Below, piece by piece: positions 33,201 through 37,512 of a DNA stretch of 64,000 nt. Under the pieces are notes generated by a model that saw only the letters and a program-made list of their open reading frames with translations, did not search any database and was not told where the DNA came from. A program made the translations under genes and the position numbers. The stretch is taken from assembly GCA_905235155.1 (NCBI GenBank), contig CAJOKJ010000005.1:17829-81828 (forward strand), written 5' to 3'. Numbering within the stretch: position 1 is the first letter of the stretch; each line of letters starts with the position of its first letter. This DNA is from Candidatus Gastranaerophilales bacterium. GTDB lineage: Bacteria > Cyanobacteriota > Vampirovibrionia > Gastranaerophilales > Gastranaerophilaceae.

Positions 33201-33572
33201 CTTTTTGAAAACAAAAAAATGACAGAAAATCTTAATAAGAGTAATTATAATGAACCTCAAAAGTATTTTAACGAAATATTTGATACAACTAATGACAAAG
33301 GTTTAAGTTCTAATTATGAAATACTGGATATTTCACCAATAGGTGTTTCTGTTAGAAATGACAAAAATTTAAAAATAGGCAAAAAGACAACGTTAACAAT
33401 TAAATTTGATGATATTGATATTACCGTAAATGCAAAAGTCGTAAAAGTTGAAGGTAATAAAGCAGGTCTTGAATTTATAGATATGCCGAAAGATGTTGCA
33501 AATAAAATTCTTTATAGATATATGCAAAGACCGAATTCAATTAAATCAAATTTATCAGTGTCATTACAATAG
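15243..33572 (+). CDS. Giant TpsA filamentous adhesin (LktA/FHA-like), 6109 aa
   Basis: Secreted exoprotein of a two-partner system, probably a long beta-helical fibre for adhesion. Order: signal peptide (cleavage near residue 33); TPS secretion domain (about 35-170) with the SPLGMVIGASGVLNVGSL element in place of the usual NPNGI region; long beta-helix of G/N/T/S-rich rungs with many T-I-N-x-S and A-D-x-N-x-x-A steps; a disordered N/Q/A-rich stretch (about 1100-1186); an Ile/Ser/Asn-rich section (about 2780-3280); a charged helical segment (about 3300-3540); more helix; tightly repeated GDI-x-I-x-N rungs (about 4030-5390); and a final PilZ-like domain (about 6024-6096). One reading frame over 18.3 kb without interruption. 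No cysteine-rich, RGD or toxin domain noticed. Few Cys, as usual for TPS exoproteins. Resembles Fusobacterium LktA-type adhesins; exact target unknown. Confidence 0.9.
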   Translation: MNIFKINILKRIIAGTIVLGLVNFNALPFVIASEISGVTPKGNIYNIEAEKVSGSTGFRYYDKFNLTQGDIANLIYKNNYSKFVNLINSQININGIVNTMKGGNFYNGHAIFVSPLGMVIGASGVLNVGSLSVLTPSQSNFDSFLGKYNSGDLSEYVYGANKYNALISDSHGNILINGRILAREDVNLYGDNITIQGTSDNKAGIIAGVQNNDNYETFDAAKLAFDSLVSNNIKSTNKFSLENGKIKIVAGFKDYTGSGDDRKPEGASDKAEVTIDNAQIGGGNIEIKANSTKKDSYILADPDEAISSKIDVTNSDITGSNINILANSESSLSRNINLTVPTVLLWIFDSDSHMDEFFSDEVYTGFEGVRTAATVNITNSILNSIGDLSISAKSSSDTNVGSQAIGPIEVSQFIPAIFYGYGTKTESKINIKESTLNANGNVDLNAISNNVLKAKIADEVMAGITLKTTDAFNLALMKNSAQADTKIVIDKSTVKGRNISAQAIAYNEIDNTVILKPRIGRNDLANDTQMDGGSSISLGGIINATDIRSAVEVKNGSVINAVEDVTLNAYNINDVSNWVDSEITDPLDYAKTWQQPETWLSKQFDRLGRVATAYDQATTFTISDFVNKFTNKAENLYNTKHPDWKLAYSKANFESGAGVLWNDANTNNSVIVSNSKITAGNDINIKAHTVDLTANEVDAYAEEDASWGGALSLLVNKQKNTNKVDIIDSSELNAKNNINVDSIVELPAQQGTFGISNKYLTLGMNFGFSANEDWNFGFHDVTSNNSSDKILPEAGIFGFYNNFAAASSAGDKASISAAVIYSDLENHSDINITNSILTADTGDIIANSVISASAHDAVDFINYDGLIDEIKSLAKSIKGDEDGTNKWNHASGSGAGGSVLVQDFTNNARITVNESKLKAENGDIELNTAAEQSYLNLITPGGKAETIGITGAVSVQGIHGTTSSTVKNNSNLIANNISINSGKAKAAFTKKGSDMAKTGLEFLNNDDEVELAEERNVNDHITAVAINGSLTKQSEEGQGTTSSGAALGASVMAQSIDRTIKTSVEGSVLTANKINAKAESYTRDIFITAAGAFAGGVSPDKSKQKQANDNANNNQADNNPQEAQNYGNWMDILDNAQPDDEDVLGLNRLFNDNNPNAEGAQNAAGQAGEANQLAGGVANPQNAVGNFSLALAGSVSVVNDNSVVAAEIINSTLNTGEELNATADRENFMLNVTGGIAKSGSVGGGAAVNVYSDKGGAISKIDDSTIFFTKNNAKALNVTANNDHTIIETAVGVGIASNDESGSKVAVGGSFSTNVLKDETKSIINNTTVKNAEDVTGDIDVTLNSSADTTAWNIGGDLGFAKGENATFALGAGVAGNLNLLKQTVVSEITKSQGLSDLKNITVNSDLVQNINSIAIAGAAVNGAQSSFTIDGALGIDLIENTVTAQLKDNKKISSSGDIKVDAKSKLNGRDLTGSADISNANNSLGVGIGSVIEVDNSKINATIDNSKILNSKSIEVKADSSDDRKFLAVNLGVQTGSGITVAINANGIVSVLKSTINAAVINGSELSSDGVITISSIYDNKNQGITILGDVAKKGGAIGANIIANHYGNEITSELSKDSKIIKSGNIGIGAKSSEYINMIPIAVALSTGGVGSVAADVAVNIIKDSTIAKAEGNLETTGNLTVAADSETTIYNRGGTLAIASADAAVAMGGSINVDYIGKTVKAYIGNETVKNTVNADGNIYVSALSTNSLGGTKNSSDKYDRDDITSDSYQDNLMKKDSEGNYSGINYDNDFGNWNMLYNLSAGANVAISGAVVVKTIDNTVTAEILNSDLTSNNMDLMAKDYSIKNIIAGQISASGTAALGAQVIYLNDKSNTSSLISNGSDIDVTNTLNISAVNQKDDNQIVVAASAASDAAGIINGLINNISDNNTAKIDASTVRAEQLNITSDEDMNSSKILVAAAGSSTFAINIAPVNNKYFGTTISEITNSTINNAAIAMQSDTNIKTRDIGVGVAGAGEGFAGTGLIIKNIYDTTTKSTINSTTINGSSEKDIILNSNSVINSGNWIVGVSGVGVGASFVANVILNNIISDVEASINDSIISNAGNIELTTNKAKKDKLTNFAVSGNFSGEGATASSNVIYNIYENNVTSKIENTAITGTEKISGAKNLTVEAFSDREFENSNVGLSVTVIGANLLANALVNEIGTDTLAYIDAQSQNMFASGKLTVKADDNTFANNKIGFGGGVGLGASLGANINLYYSDNLARAEILSNSDGHIQAGSAEIKANTTGGLDNTNVGVAAGLVGIAGDVVSIKLGKHSDYTDSEKKSGIEDADKKVENIYKTNTGTDKKFRETNSEKLETGAISRVNGNLETKNDITVKAESKLKGKNADDKLTLRNVDVTAGLGTGSVAVRNIQLSNNTVAEIAGGTVESKSGNISVNAINNSNVDITTTKVDVSGLTFSGGSSIYNNNSETIAQIGSSSDQITTAINAASGIDVVSASTNKSVIDATNVVVTGGNIVAVDLSENKDNNNTLAQIIGKTDIDTKGKLTIHSTANTDLSSTKSTVSVAGVSMVSVSKNEVNASTISKAIIKDVEGTITANGIDIITDYDVMSAFSKANVTAVKLGDLYSGDSSGATMNAKFTSGIDSETALSINNSGKTKIETAKKTGKNGIEAKSEINNVHVSLQGFVAETSAKAENTAESNTYLIAASHKADLLDINSYLDSNAEATAGATKVAVGIGVNVVSADAKDSSTLNVNVNGNNKIKSIANINASHNSKVYSDISAFNFGGLIGGGQRIRIVSELTSDTIGNIGGDFNSANTNIIFNTVRNSTMSKGSKSGSGVINVNDFASSNELIGTSTLNINNFKSNNNSINKLTINNISNNTFDITSSDSSGGFINVSSNSPTKQLDTSTITNIIDSNINSRGSISYSVQNNSIVKDSASMASGGFVNIMSNSTENTYTSNAELSLNNSTVSAHDINIGTLSDISSAKDDYIEYSASGGGFVAGQKLYVKNTLNQTSKINLVNSKVLSEQDMNLSVKTTSKYKQKIENQSGGFVALPMSESKLEANNTQELNLNSNSQVKSQGTTTINLDSSNTLASRVSSIAKDFAGAPEANSYVTATINNTINNSGQIGAGNLVDINFMNSSVNNLTVYAYTQNDAAVAKTYEDGLLKRVINNTLNLPDSSSQILSNQDVEISYSNGSGINQSTVAWDTTSYLVFGIPIPNSGESNPKDIQTKNALNLDGEIIAGAANSKYMRINQDGSIDVSATKGFSVNDYELITGGSDGQVIKDEKLTGIQIKIDNTERTLGEYQAEYDALSDAINNINQERNDIANSYDYIYRMCTEKQNGTLFFTILNIIPNEEGNSDFSNKVINDFKSLVIGNGSDKISESTYNTIFNAYKAKVQEQSEINTNKISTFMEFFKDYNTDLTSIQKTTIKDACNRITDNLSVQSPMKVSVYKGIDGKFYGGLKNPYINDSGNYVTDERTYALNKLNDLKAEIDSLDASRVEISPKITELKQLCDDLKAQYNALNKTLAEDFINPNDRYSIVFKNVNLKEAHISVDGITNAQITGSGKFDVGSSLFQIDNYSTRSLIFNDIDLTGAAAKSSLSIDGKNYSIFANSDKAVNGTNAYNYMYNNGSFNNIGTAGVHYISNSETGNSGIIVNNFYDNTHPFAKILEIPNSTLASDIIFNSLIKSNADFKIFNDSGSIITKSLETDIIGGTINLVATKGNVDLTSNRLLQLDSSDSIFAGNSVKINANVFNKSAETPITAGYNSDLNIDIGKYKSADRTTDPVTGKYILLNYGETPWLNDTNNIKALYVPDEFTLYIYGINKPLYNDILNSDRGKIDISYNSTNTPNTITDNIKLYDGYQNISIKNNSFYAYTLEVGDIYNTKSEGGLYINGVLQQLSDDNYKNVPTANTQIEQNADSNLVLNGLIRNQLYGDYLPDTDTIGVLTTSSKGLTINKQTDKDGNVIDSILSSGIVDISSPDRVVDILGNITNTNAQDNPEFSIRILNNSSYDFSTGEYLTISGAITSALNGDIIIENARQMNITSDSVISTNNGNISITTSIEKLISHGVDLNSTIGGKIKASNGDIKIDARDNLAFGENSLINTDKGNISINSLNNTSIAGTISSHLGNTDIEAGNALSTGVDSLIGSYNGDISIKNSGVMNLSGTIEAENGSLSVYSNSDSRIGGKVSVENGDIYIENQQDSMSITAEINHNVNNNNANGMISIINDTFASLNLAADIKSYGAGKYVTENDSEILKAIEIINYNEYQSANNNNFTISNAISARVGDIYITDYSPNFKTTAKISNTENGSIYIKNIKGNADIGGQISVNKGDINIKNSTGNLSTNGILQNADGNIIITNNGRGINLGGYISDENGDLIITNTKGNMTISSTIDHNVVNTDSNGMITITNAANAGKLDIKSAIKTEGSGKIVTEGTDEILRAILIDNKSATNGLEINNGTISARLGDIVIENAAKDLNIESGSITNTEKGNVIITNSGDKLSSTTAINVKLGDVIITNAGSGQAVVGGSITDQEGNIAITNYGDNLNITSSIFHNLNNPDASGLISITNKPDAGQMTIESQQITTGGMGNENGKAIIINNQSNTDGTIIYAADMSARTGDIEIINTTDNISVAGAISNVVSGDISITNTGKILQSTAKITNNSGNTTITNNGTERTLIGSSITNRNGNVTISSIGNTFLELTNTIDNSGGNVTITNENDQMRILNSISNKGGDITITNNGEFTEIKSSITNEVMSDSEQEISGSITISNAKGHLIIDGSANSEMEKPTISNKSNDANKGITIINADTAGNMEIGTEIISTNKGNINIINNSCEKTTIQDNITAYIGNINITNDNNVNTTIQSDTIINGKITTSVGDVSIINNNRGNVNVSAITVSDGDISIETNNSKNTSIYGNIENKVKGDITIAQENSGMINIIADIYETDGEVNILSIDSGYSDRYIVSDGDLWRYIGIQINPKGSIISQKGNILLDNIDTDGNNVSAIYQYGQLIALDGSVTVCNTNGLIYSLSDIIAEGDVTVMNNAGDLIMDALYGTTNGDINIGNYSGNLYISNNAMIVNLSNPEEGEHGITIINYNNDDVLGMYIDGYILNMGGGDIDIINEGHEGAIISGIVENYKGDINITNYTNELDLLGEINAKDGNIKISNSGQYGTILRDSNIIKTENGKITIGNAYGNLMMEEGAKIVADNEANLNDYDVSITNYSGGAMLSISGEIENTGINGISIVNNSISGMDICDNAKITNATTDTIISNTAGNLKIYDGAQIINTQNGNISIENINNSGSFTIAGLLDNQGVGKIIVNNQGAEKLDIQTTGTLTTADGNIEISNISTEGIDIQGIIRAENQKIVLNNKDSDIRIGEFDSNNNHYVNAVTGDVEITQINGNILNNIVDPDAANQHQNYNHGTDEQSYKTLIATGGNLTIDVKDGSIGSTTNTNPGFSIEGKTRDYTESINVNVGGSIVAKAINENLTDAQLVNLRATESDMNIKEVISSGNVILTAADWKQADTIPTPVDDNYFKGYSILSDSEGNNPTVTGQMISMIASDSIGTANKKLIYNQDTASNPNSSMSIEAENDINITGRANSMNPTKIYQIISKHGSIDSDLESDAIINEITSGKGLVLTQKAQNLTILELGKSSSEDIGGGTVFEDMLYPHDNIAYGNNHLNSDSGSIIPSYINIKVLDAIDTPNRSNSTLNIYSAYVKGNQGEYTQYYPDGTRLADVTIMADNIYANSDKAPDSNISTKENPNGYMQTGKTYSPADFGGDDTNTYSAKGINAYGNGEAISIDILGVDKDIVDNLVPGANRNAYSEQRSLDNIPSKFKNDLDRVPFYGYDYRADNVVISVNDYADTNRGVVFDTIYANNAYINTSDSKLSVQDGYINNYAELRNSDKLAIIDNDYRRLLPSANIQLYTQKTGSFDLDLNQKTINMKTTAPTVYNNLHMLVNGYHSEWNFVNLGQKESKDLFENKKMTENLNKSNYNEPQKYFNEIFDTTNDKGLSSNYEILDISPIGVSVRNDKNLKIGKKTTLTIKFDDIDITVNAKVVKVEGNKAGLEFIDMPKDVANKILYRYMQRPNSIKSNLSVSLQ
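15345..15755 (+). other. TPS secretion domain of the giant adhesin
   Basis: N-terminal two-partner secretion domain recognised by the TpsB POTRA region. It contains the INGIVNTMKGG and SPLGMVIGASG elements (residues about 97-127) that correspond to the conserved NxNL / NPNGI zones of haemagglutinin-type exoproteins. Confidence 0.8.
27340..31410 (+). repeat. Degenerate GDIxIxN rung repeats in the adhesin
   Basis: About 4 kb of coding sequence in which short units of 18-25 residues recur, each containing G-(D/N)-I-x-I-x-N or close variants followed by a polar turn. The DNA is not tandemly identical, so these are old, diverged rungs of a beta-helix rather than a recent expansion. Larger paralogous blocks are also visible, for example around 27860, 28430 and 28910, each with a -H-N-(V/L)-x-N-x-(D/N)-(A/S)- element. 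Confidence 0.7.
33312..33530 (+). other. PilZ-like domain at the adhesin C-terminus
   Basis: Residues about 6024-6096 have the beta-barrel pattern of PilZ domains, with the D-x-S-x-x-G motif at D6029, S6031, G6034, followed by hhV-x-N, G-K-x-x-x-L-x-I-x-F and the final V-x-G-N-x-x-G-L-x-F strand pair and C-terminal helix. The upstream RxxxR half of the c-di-GMP site is not seen. Confidence 0.6.
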
Positions 33573-33596
33573 ATAGTTAAAGAAAGGAGAATAAAA

Positions 33597-34034
33597 ATGA
33601 AAAAGACATTATCATTGGTATTAACAGCACTAATATTGGGAACAGGTGCGGCTATGGCAGAACAAAACATTGCAGTAGTAGATGTTCAAGCAGTAGTAGC
33701 AAAATCTGCACAAGTTCAGGCATTAAAGAAAGAACAGCAGACTAAAATACAAGATTTGGAGAAATGGTTAAAGACTGCACAAACAGACGTTGAAAAACAA
33801 AAAACACAAGAAGGTAAAGATAAATTATTAAAGAAATACAATACTGAATTTGCCAAAAAGAAAGAAGCAATCGCAAAAGATTACCAAACAAGATTGCAAG
33901 CTGTTGACAAAAGTATAACAGAAACTATTACAACAACCGCAAAAGCAAAAGGATATAATATGGTATTATCTAAATCTGTAGTAATAATGGGCGGTGATGA
34001 TATAACAGCAGATGTTCAAAAGGCTGTGAAGTAG
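33597..34034 (+). CDS. OmpH/Skp-like periplasmic chaperone
   Basis: 145-aa protein with a Sec signal peptide (cleavage after AMA, about residue 21), a short beta segment (IAVVDVQAVVAKS) and two long Lys/Gln-rich helices that would form the coiled-coil tentacles of Skp, ending with the C-terminal strand region GYNMVLSKSVVIMGG. Skp-like proteins keep unfolded outer-membrane or secreted proteins soluble in the periplasm. It starts 24 nt after the giant adhesin with a good AAAGGAG site, so it is probably co-transcribed. A dedicated role in escorting the 6109-aa exoprotein or its barrel is a reasonable inference. Confidence 0.85.
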   Translation: MKKTLSLVLTALILGTGAAMAEQNIAVVDVQAVVAKSAQVQALKKEQQTKIQDLEKWLKTAQTDVEKQKTQEGKDKLLKKYNTEFAKKKEAIAKDYQTRLQAVDKSITETITTTAKAKGYNMVLSKSVVIMGGDDITADVQKAVK

Positions 34035-34090
34035 GAATAAATAAAATAAATAATAAATTTTAATTCCTATAATACTAAGGCAAAAAAATA

Positions 34091-34136
34091 AGTAAAGAGC
34101 AGATTTTTTTATTTTTAATCTGCTTTTTACTTTTTG
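34091..34136 (+). terminator. Rho-independent terminator after the TPS locus
   Basis: Arms AGTAAAGAGCAGATT (34091-34105) and AATCTGCTTTTTACT (34117-34131) with an 11-nt T-rich loop, followed by a T-run. It closes the adhesin-chaperone operon. Confidence 0.8.
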
Positions 34137-34223
34137 TTGTGTTTGAGTGATTTATACGACACGATGTAGAAGGTCGTTATGAAAAAATTGGGATAAATGT
34201 TACTACAAACGAATTTAAGCAAT

Positions 34224-34308
34224 TGAGCATGTAATTTGTGATGTTGTCAGGTTAAAACAAGTATTGCTTAATTTATTAAATAATGCAAAAAATTTCTGAT
34301 TTTTGAAA
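34224..34308 (+). pseudogene. Histidine kinase fragment (N-box only)
   Basis: One short open stretch reads D-V-V-R-L-K-Q-V-L-L-N-L-L-N-N-A-K-N-F then stop, which is the N-box of a histidine kinase ATPase domain (usual form RLxQVLxNLLxNAxKF). No start, no G-boxes and no H-box nearby. This is a remnant of a lost sensor kinase. Confidence 0.55.
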
Positions 34309-34330
34309 GGTACACCAAACATATTTACAA

Positions 34331-34672
34331 CTATAATCTTTTATTGAGTTCATCTATTTTAGAAGATATTTCGTTTAAATTATTTTAAATACATTGTAAT
34401 TTCATTTGAATATGCTCAAAATCTTTATATCTGCTATCTACAACCTTATCATGCATTTCTTGCATCATATTTATTATTTGCCGTAAAGATTTGCATAACC
34501 GTTGTAACATTGACTCTTATTCTAAATCTGCTAATTCTTTTTGAAAATTATTTTTACCATTTATCATATTACTATTTAAAATTTGACAGAAAGGTAACTT
34601 TGCAAATTTAATTAAGTTTGTATATAACTCTTTGAATTGTTTAATTAGATTATTATGTTGAGCCGTATTGAA
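34331..34672 (-). pseudogene. Decayed coiled-coil gene with two in-frame stops
   Basis: A single minus-strand frame of 114 codons with helical, coding-like content (for example KQFKELYTNLIKFAKL and IDELNKRL) broken by two internal TAA codons and lacking a start. The frame upstream (34673-34720) also ends in TAA. No family recognised. The remaining parts of the 34137-34858 gap show only AT-rich sequence. Confidence 0.45.
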
Positions 34673-34858
34673 TTATCTTAAAATATTACTTTTGGCATAA
34701 ACATAGCAGTTGAGCCATATTATGAAAAAAGCCGATGAAAAGGCATCTAATGTACTGTAAAATAATAGCCGATTTGAGAAAAAATAACAGAGGATTTGAT
34801 AATTATTTGTGTGCAAAAAATTGCACCCAAACTTAGCTTAGACTTACATCAAAGTTTT

Positions 34859-35173
34859 TTACTCACTTATGATTTCTTTTGCTTCGTCAACTCCCTCTTT
34901 CATTGCTTTTTCATCCTTGGGTGATAGTTTATTTAGAAGATAAGAAAGGTTCCCAACGTGAACTCTTTCATCATTAGCAATTTCATTGAGGATTTTTTGT
35001 GCTTTTTCGTCATCTACAGATTCTGCAATTTCTTCATAAATCTGTATTGCTTCATAAATCTGTATTGCTTCGTATTCAGAGGCCATACTAAATCTTATAG
35101 CCCTTACAAGTTCCTCATGATTAAGTTTTCTATCAGATTTTTTAATACCAAACGGTACTGAAAATTCAGGCAT
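34859..35173 (-). CDS. Small ferritin-like (rubrerythrin-type) protein
   Basis: 104-aa protein of the ferritin-like superfamily, close to the short rubrerythrin-like proteins of anaerobes. The diiron pattern is visible: E in ASEYEAIQIYEEIAES, and ExxxH in NDERVHVG near residue 72. It probably binds a diiron centre in oxidative stress defence or iron handling. Odd feature: residues EAIQIY occur twice in a row because of an 18-bp perfect tandem duplication (35033-35068), adding six residues within the first helix, where metal ligands sit. AAAGGAG lies 8 nt before the ATG. It is not clearly part of an operon. Confidence 0.7.
   Translation of the reverse strand: MPEFSVPFGIKKSDRKLNHEELVRAIRFSMASEYEAIQIYEAIQIYEEIAESVDDEKAQKILNEIANDERVHVGNLSYLLNKLSPKDEKAMKEGVDEAKEIISE
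35033..35068. repeat. 18-bp perfect tandem duplication in the ferritin-like gene
   Basis: TTCATAAATCTGTATTGC occurs twice without a gap. The duplication is in frame and adds six residues. Confidence 0.9.
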
Positions 35174-35718
35174 AATATTTCTCCTTTCTTATTGACAATA
35201 TAAATAAACAATTTGATATTGGAACTCTCCAATGTGCTATAGTCAGCAGGGTAAAATTTTTACACCAAAGTTTTGAAAATGGACTAAATTGGACATTATT
35301 TTTCTTGGCTGTAATTTTGGCAGTTCATAATAGGTCGACTTTAGCCCTACACATGTTGACTGATTAAAACTCGTCCTATTAACTAAAATTAGCCAGACAA
35401 ATAATTTTTACATTAATACATTAACTCTGTTTTAATCACATTTCAATTGACAGACCGGTAAGAGTAAATAATGAGTAAATCTGAGTAGTTTGCTATTTTG
35501 AGGACACATAAACTTCCGACCGCTCAAACCCCTATAAACAGGCTATTTTGTAAAAAGTAGCAAACTAAACGCCAAAAGAGAACTACTCAACATAATACAG
35601 TTGGGGAAATTTCCACATTTACCCTTTAACCTCTTTCGACCAAAATGGTCAAAAAAAATACAACTATAACTACTCGACATAATACAGAGAACTACTCAAC
35701 ATAATACAATAATACAGT
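35174..35718. other. Non-coding stretch with short direct repeats
   Basis: No gene is supported here. From about 35580 the motif ACTACTC(A/G)ACATAATACA appears three times (near 35582, 35668 and 35692), twice with the ending AATACAGTTG. These repeats end directly beside the outermost att copy, so they may belong to recombinase binding or to the boundary of the island; that is inference. Confidence 0.4.
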
Positions 35719-35831
35719 TGTAAAATGTGTTGTATTTACTAGAAAAGTGGCTTTTAGCATTTCGCTAAAAGCCACTTATATCAATTGGTTGCGGGGGCTG
35801 GATTTGAACCAACGACCTCCGGGTTATGAGC
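35719..35831. other. att copy 1: outer end of the tRNA-fMet islands
   Basis: The 3' half of tRNA-fMet on the minus strand is repeated here (35786-35831). From 35781 to 35831 it is identical over 51 bp to 61797-61847 at the intact tRNA. To its left are a perfect terminator hairpin (35746-35776, AGTGGCTTTTAGC arms) and the 20-mer TGTAAAATGTGTTGTATTTA (35719-35738), both also present at copy 2. This is the duplicated crossover region left by tRNA integration. Confidence 0.8.
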
Positions 35832-36013
35832 GATTACCTCTGACCTTTGAACCGACGGTATCTTTCACGAACTGCCACGACTTTTAACTTTTCATCTCAA
35901 CATTTTCCAATTCTTCACTATCTGAATTACGGTTTTCCAACCTCATGTGCAGATGAATGTGTTGTATTATGTTATTTTTCATGTTAGCATTTGTCTACAC
36001 AAAGGAGTACTGA

Positions 36014-37503
36014 ATGACTGGAAATGAGTATTTGTTACAAATAGTTAGAAACAAAACTTCTAATGTTTCTGAAGATGTTATTTGCAAGAATATTTCAACA
36101 TTAATATCTGATAAAAATGGGCTAATGGTTGCTTAGAGGATATCTATATTTCAGGTTCAAGAGCCAAAGGAACCGCAATAAAAGGTTCTTCTGACATTGA
36201 TTTATTAATATCTCTAAAATCAACCACTAATAATACTTTATCTCAAATCTATAATTCGCTATTTAATAACTTGAATAACAAGTATACAATAAGAAAGCAA
36301 AATGTATCTTTAGGCATCAACTACAACAACTACAAAATAGATTTAGTACCGGCTAAAAAGCAAAGTGGACATACAAATGACCATTCGTTATATTGTTCTA
36401 AACAAGATACATGGATGCAAACAAATATTCAAGAAAATATAAATTATGTGGCTAATTCTGGTCGATTAAATGAAATAAAATTAATCAAAATATGGACTTT
36501 AATTCACAAGTTAGATTTTCCATCTATGTACATAGAATATGTTGTTATTGAAGCATTAAAAAATAAAAGGACTGATAGTAACTATTTAGCTGATAATGTG
36601 TGGACTGTTTTTAAATATTTAAGTAATAGCTTTTTAAATACTCGTTTTATAGATATTGCAAATTCTAATAATATTATTTCAGAAATGTTAAATACAAGTG
36701 AGAAAAATTTAATTGTTGCTAAGGCAAAAATTGCATTAGCTCAAACAGATTGGAAAAATATCATAGATACTACTGTCGAAAATGAAAGAATGCAACATTT
36801 ATTTATGGTATTGCAGAAGAAAATGCAATCTGAATTAGAAGGTTCGAAGATTATACTTGAACACCCAACATCATTGGGTGATAATTGTGAATTAAAATGG
36901 ATTGACTGGCTCCGCAAATACTTACCTGAAAGATATCGCATAGATAAAGCATTTGTCATTGATTCAAAAGGAAATTTAAGTGACCAAATAGATGTGGTTG
37001 TATACGACAGGCAATATACTCCATTTATTTTTAATGATGGTGGGGCGATTTATATTCCTGCAGAAAGTGTATATGCTGTGTTTGAAGTAAAACAAACAAT
37101 TAACAAAGAATATTTAGAATATGCTGGTAAAAAAGCAGAATCCGTTCGAAACTTATATAGAACATCCGCATCTATAATTCATGCAGGTGGAAAGTTTGAA
37201 CCTGTTGTACCTAAACATATAATTGCAGGGATTTTAGCATATGATTGTGAATGGGTTAATGGATTAAATGATACTTTTATAAAAAATTTAAAAACATTAC
37301 AAAATAATCAGTTATTGAATATGGGTTGTGCATTGACAGTCGGAACTTTTTACATAAATTCTGACAATAATAAACTTCAAATAAGCAATGCGAACGAATC
37401 ACTGATTTATTTCTTTTTGAAATTATTTAAAGAATTACAAAGAGTTGGTACAGTTCCCGCAATGGACATAAATGAGTACGGGAAATTTTTATCATATTTT
37501 TAA
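36014..37503 (+). pseudogene. CD-NTase fused to DUF6602-like nuclease domain, frameshifted
   Basis: The start is ATG 36014 with AAAGGAG upstream. After 40 codons the frame stops at 36134, but the -1 frame continues the protein from TGG 36118; one missing base in the A5 run 36113-36117 explains the break. The rejoined protein is about 496 aa. N-terminal half: CD-NTase/OAS-like nucleotidyltransferase with SGSRAKGT, SDIDLL (metal Asp pair) and the third acid in KIDLVPA. C-terminal half (about 290-430): DUF6602-like, with LGDNCELKW, LSDQIDVVVYD and VYAVFEVKQT, the D...ExK layout of PD-(D/E)XK nucleases. Likely a one-protein anti-phage effector; no separate CBASS effector or ancillary genes are adjacent. 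It sits between att copy 1 and the integrase. Confidence 0.7.
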
Positions 37504-37512
37504 TGAGGTTCT

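Noticed and set aside
35786..35831. A second tRNA gene
   Set aside because: Only the 3' half is present (T-arm and half of the anticodon arm); it is an att duplicate.
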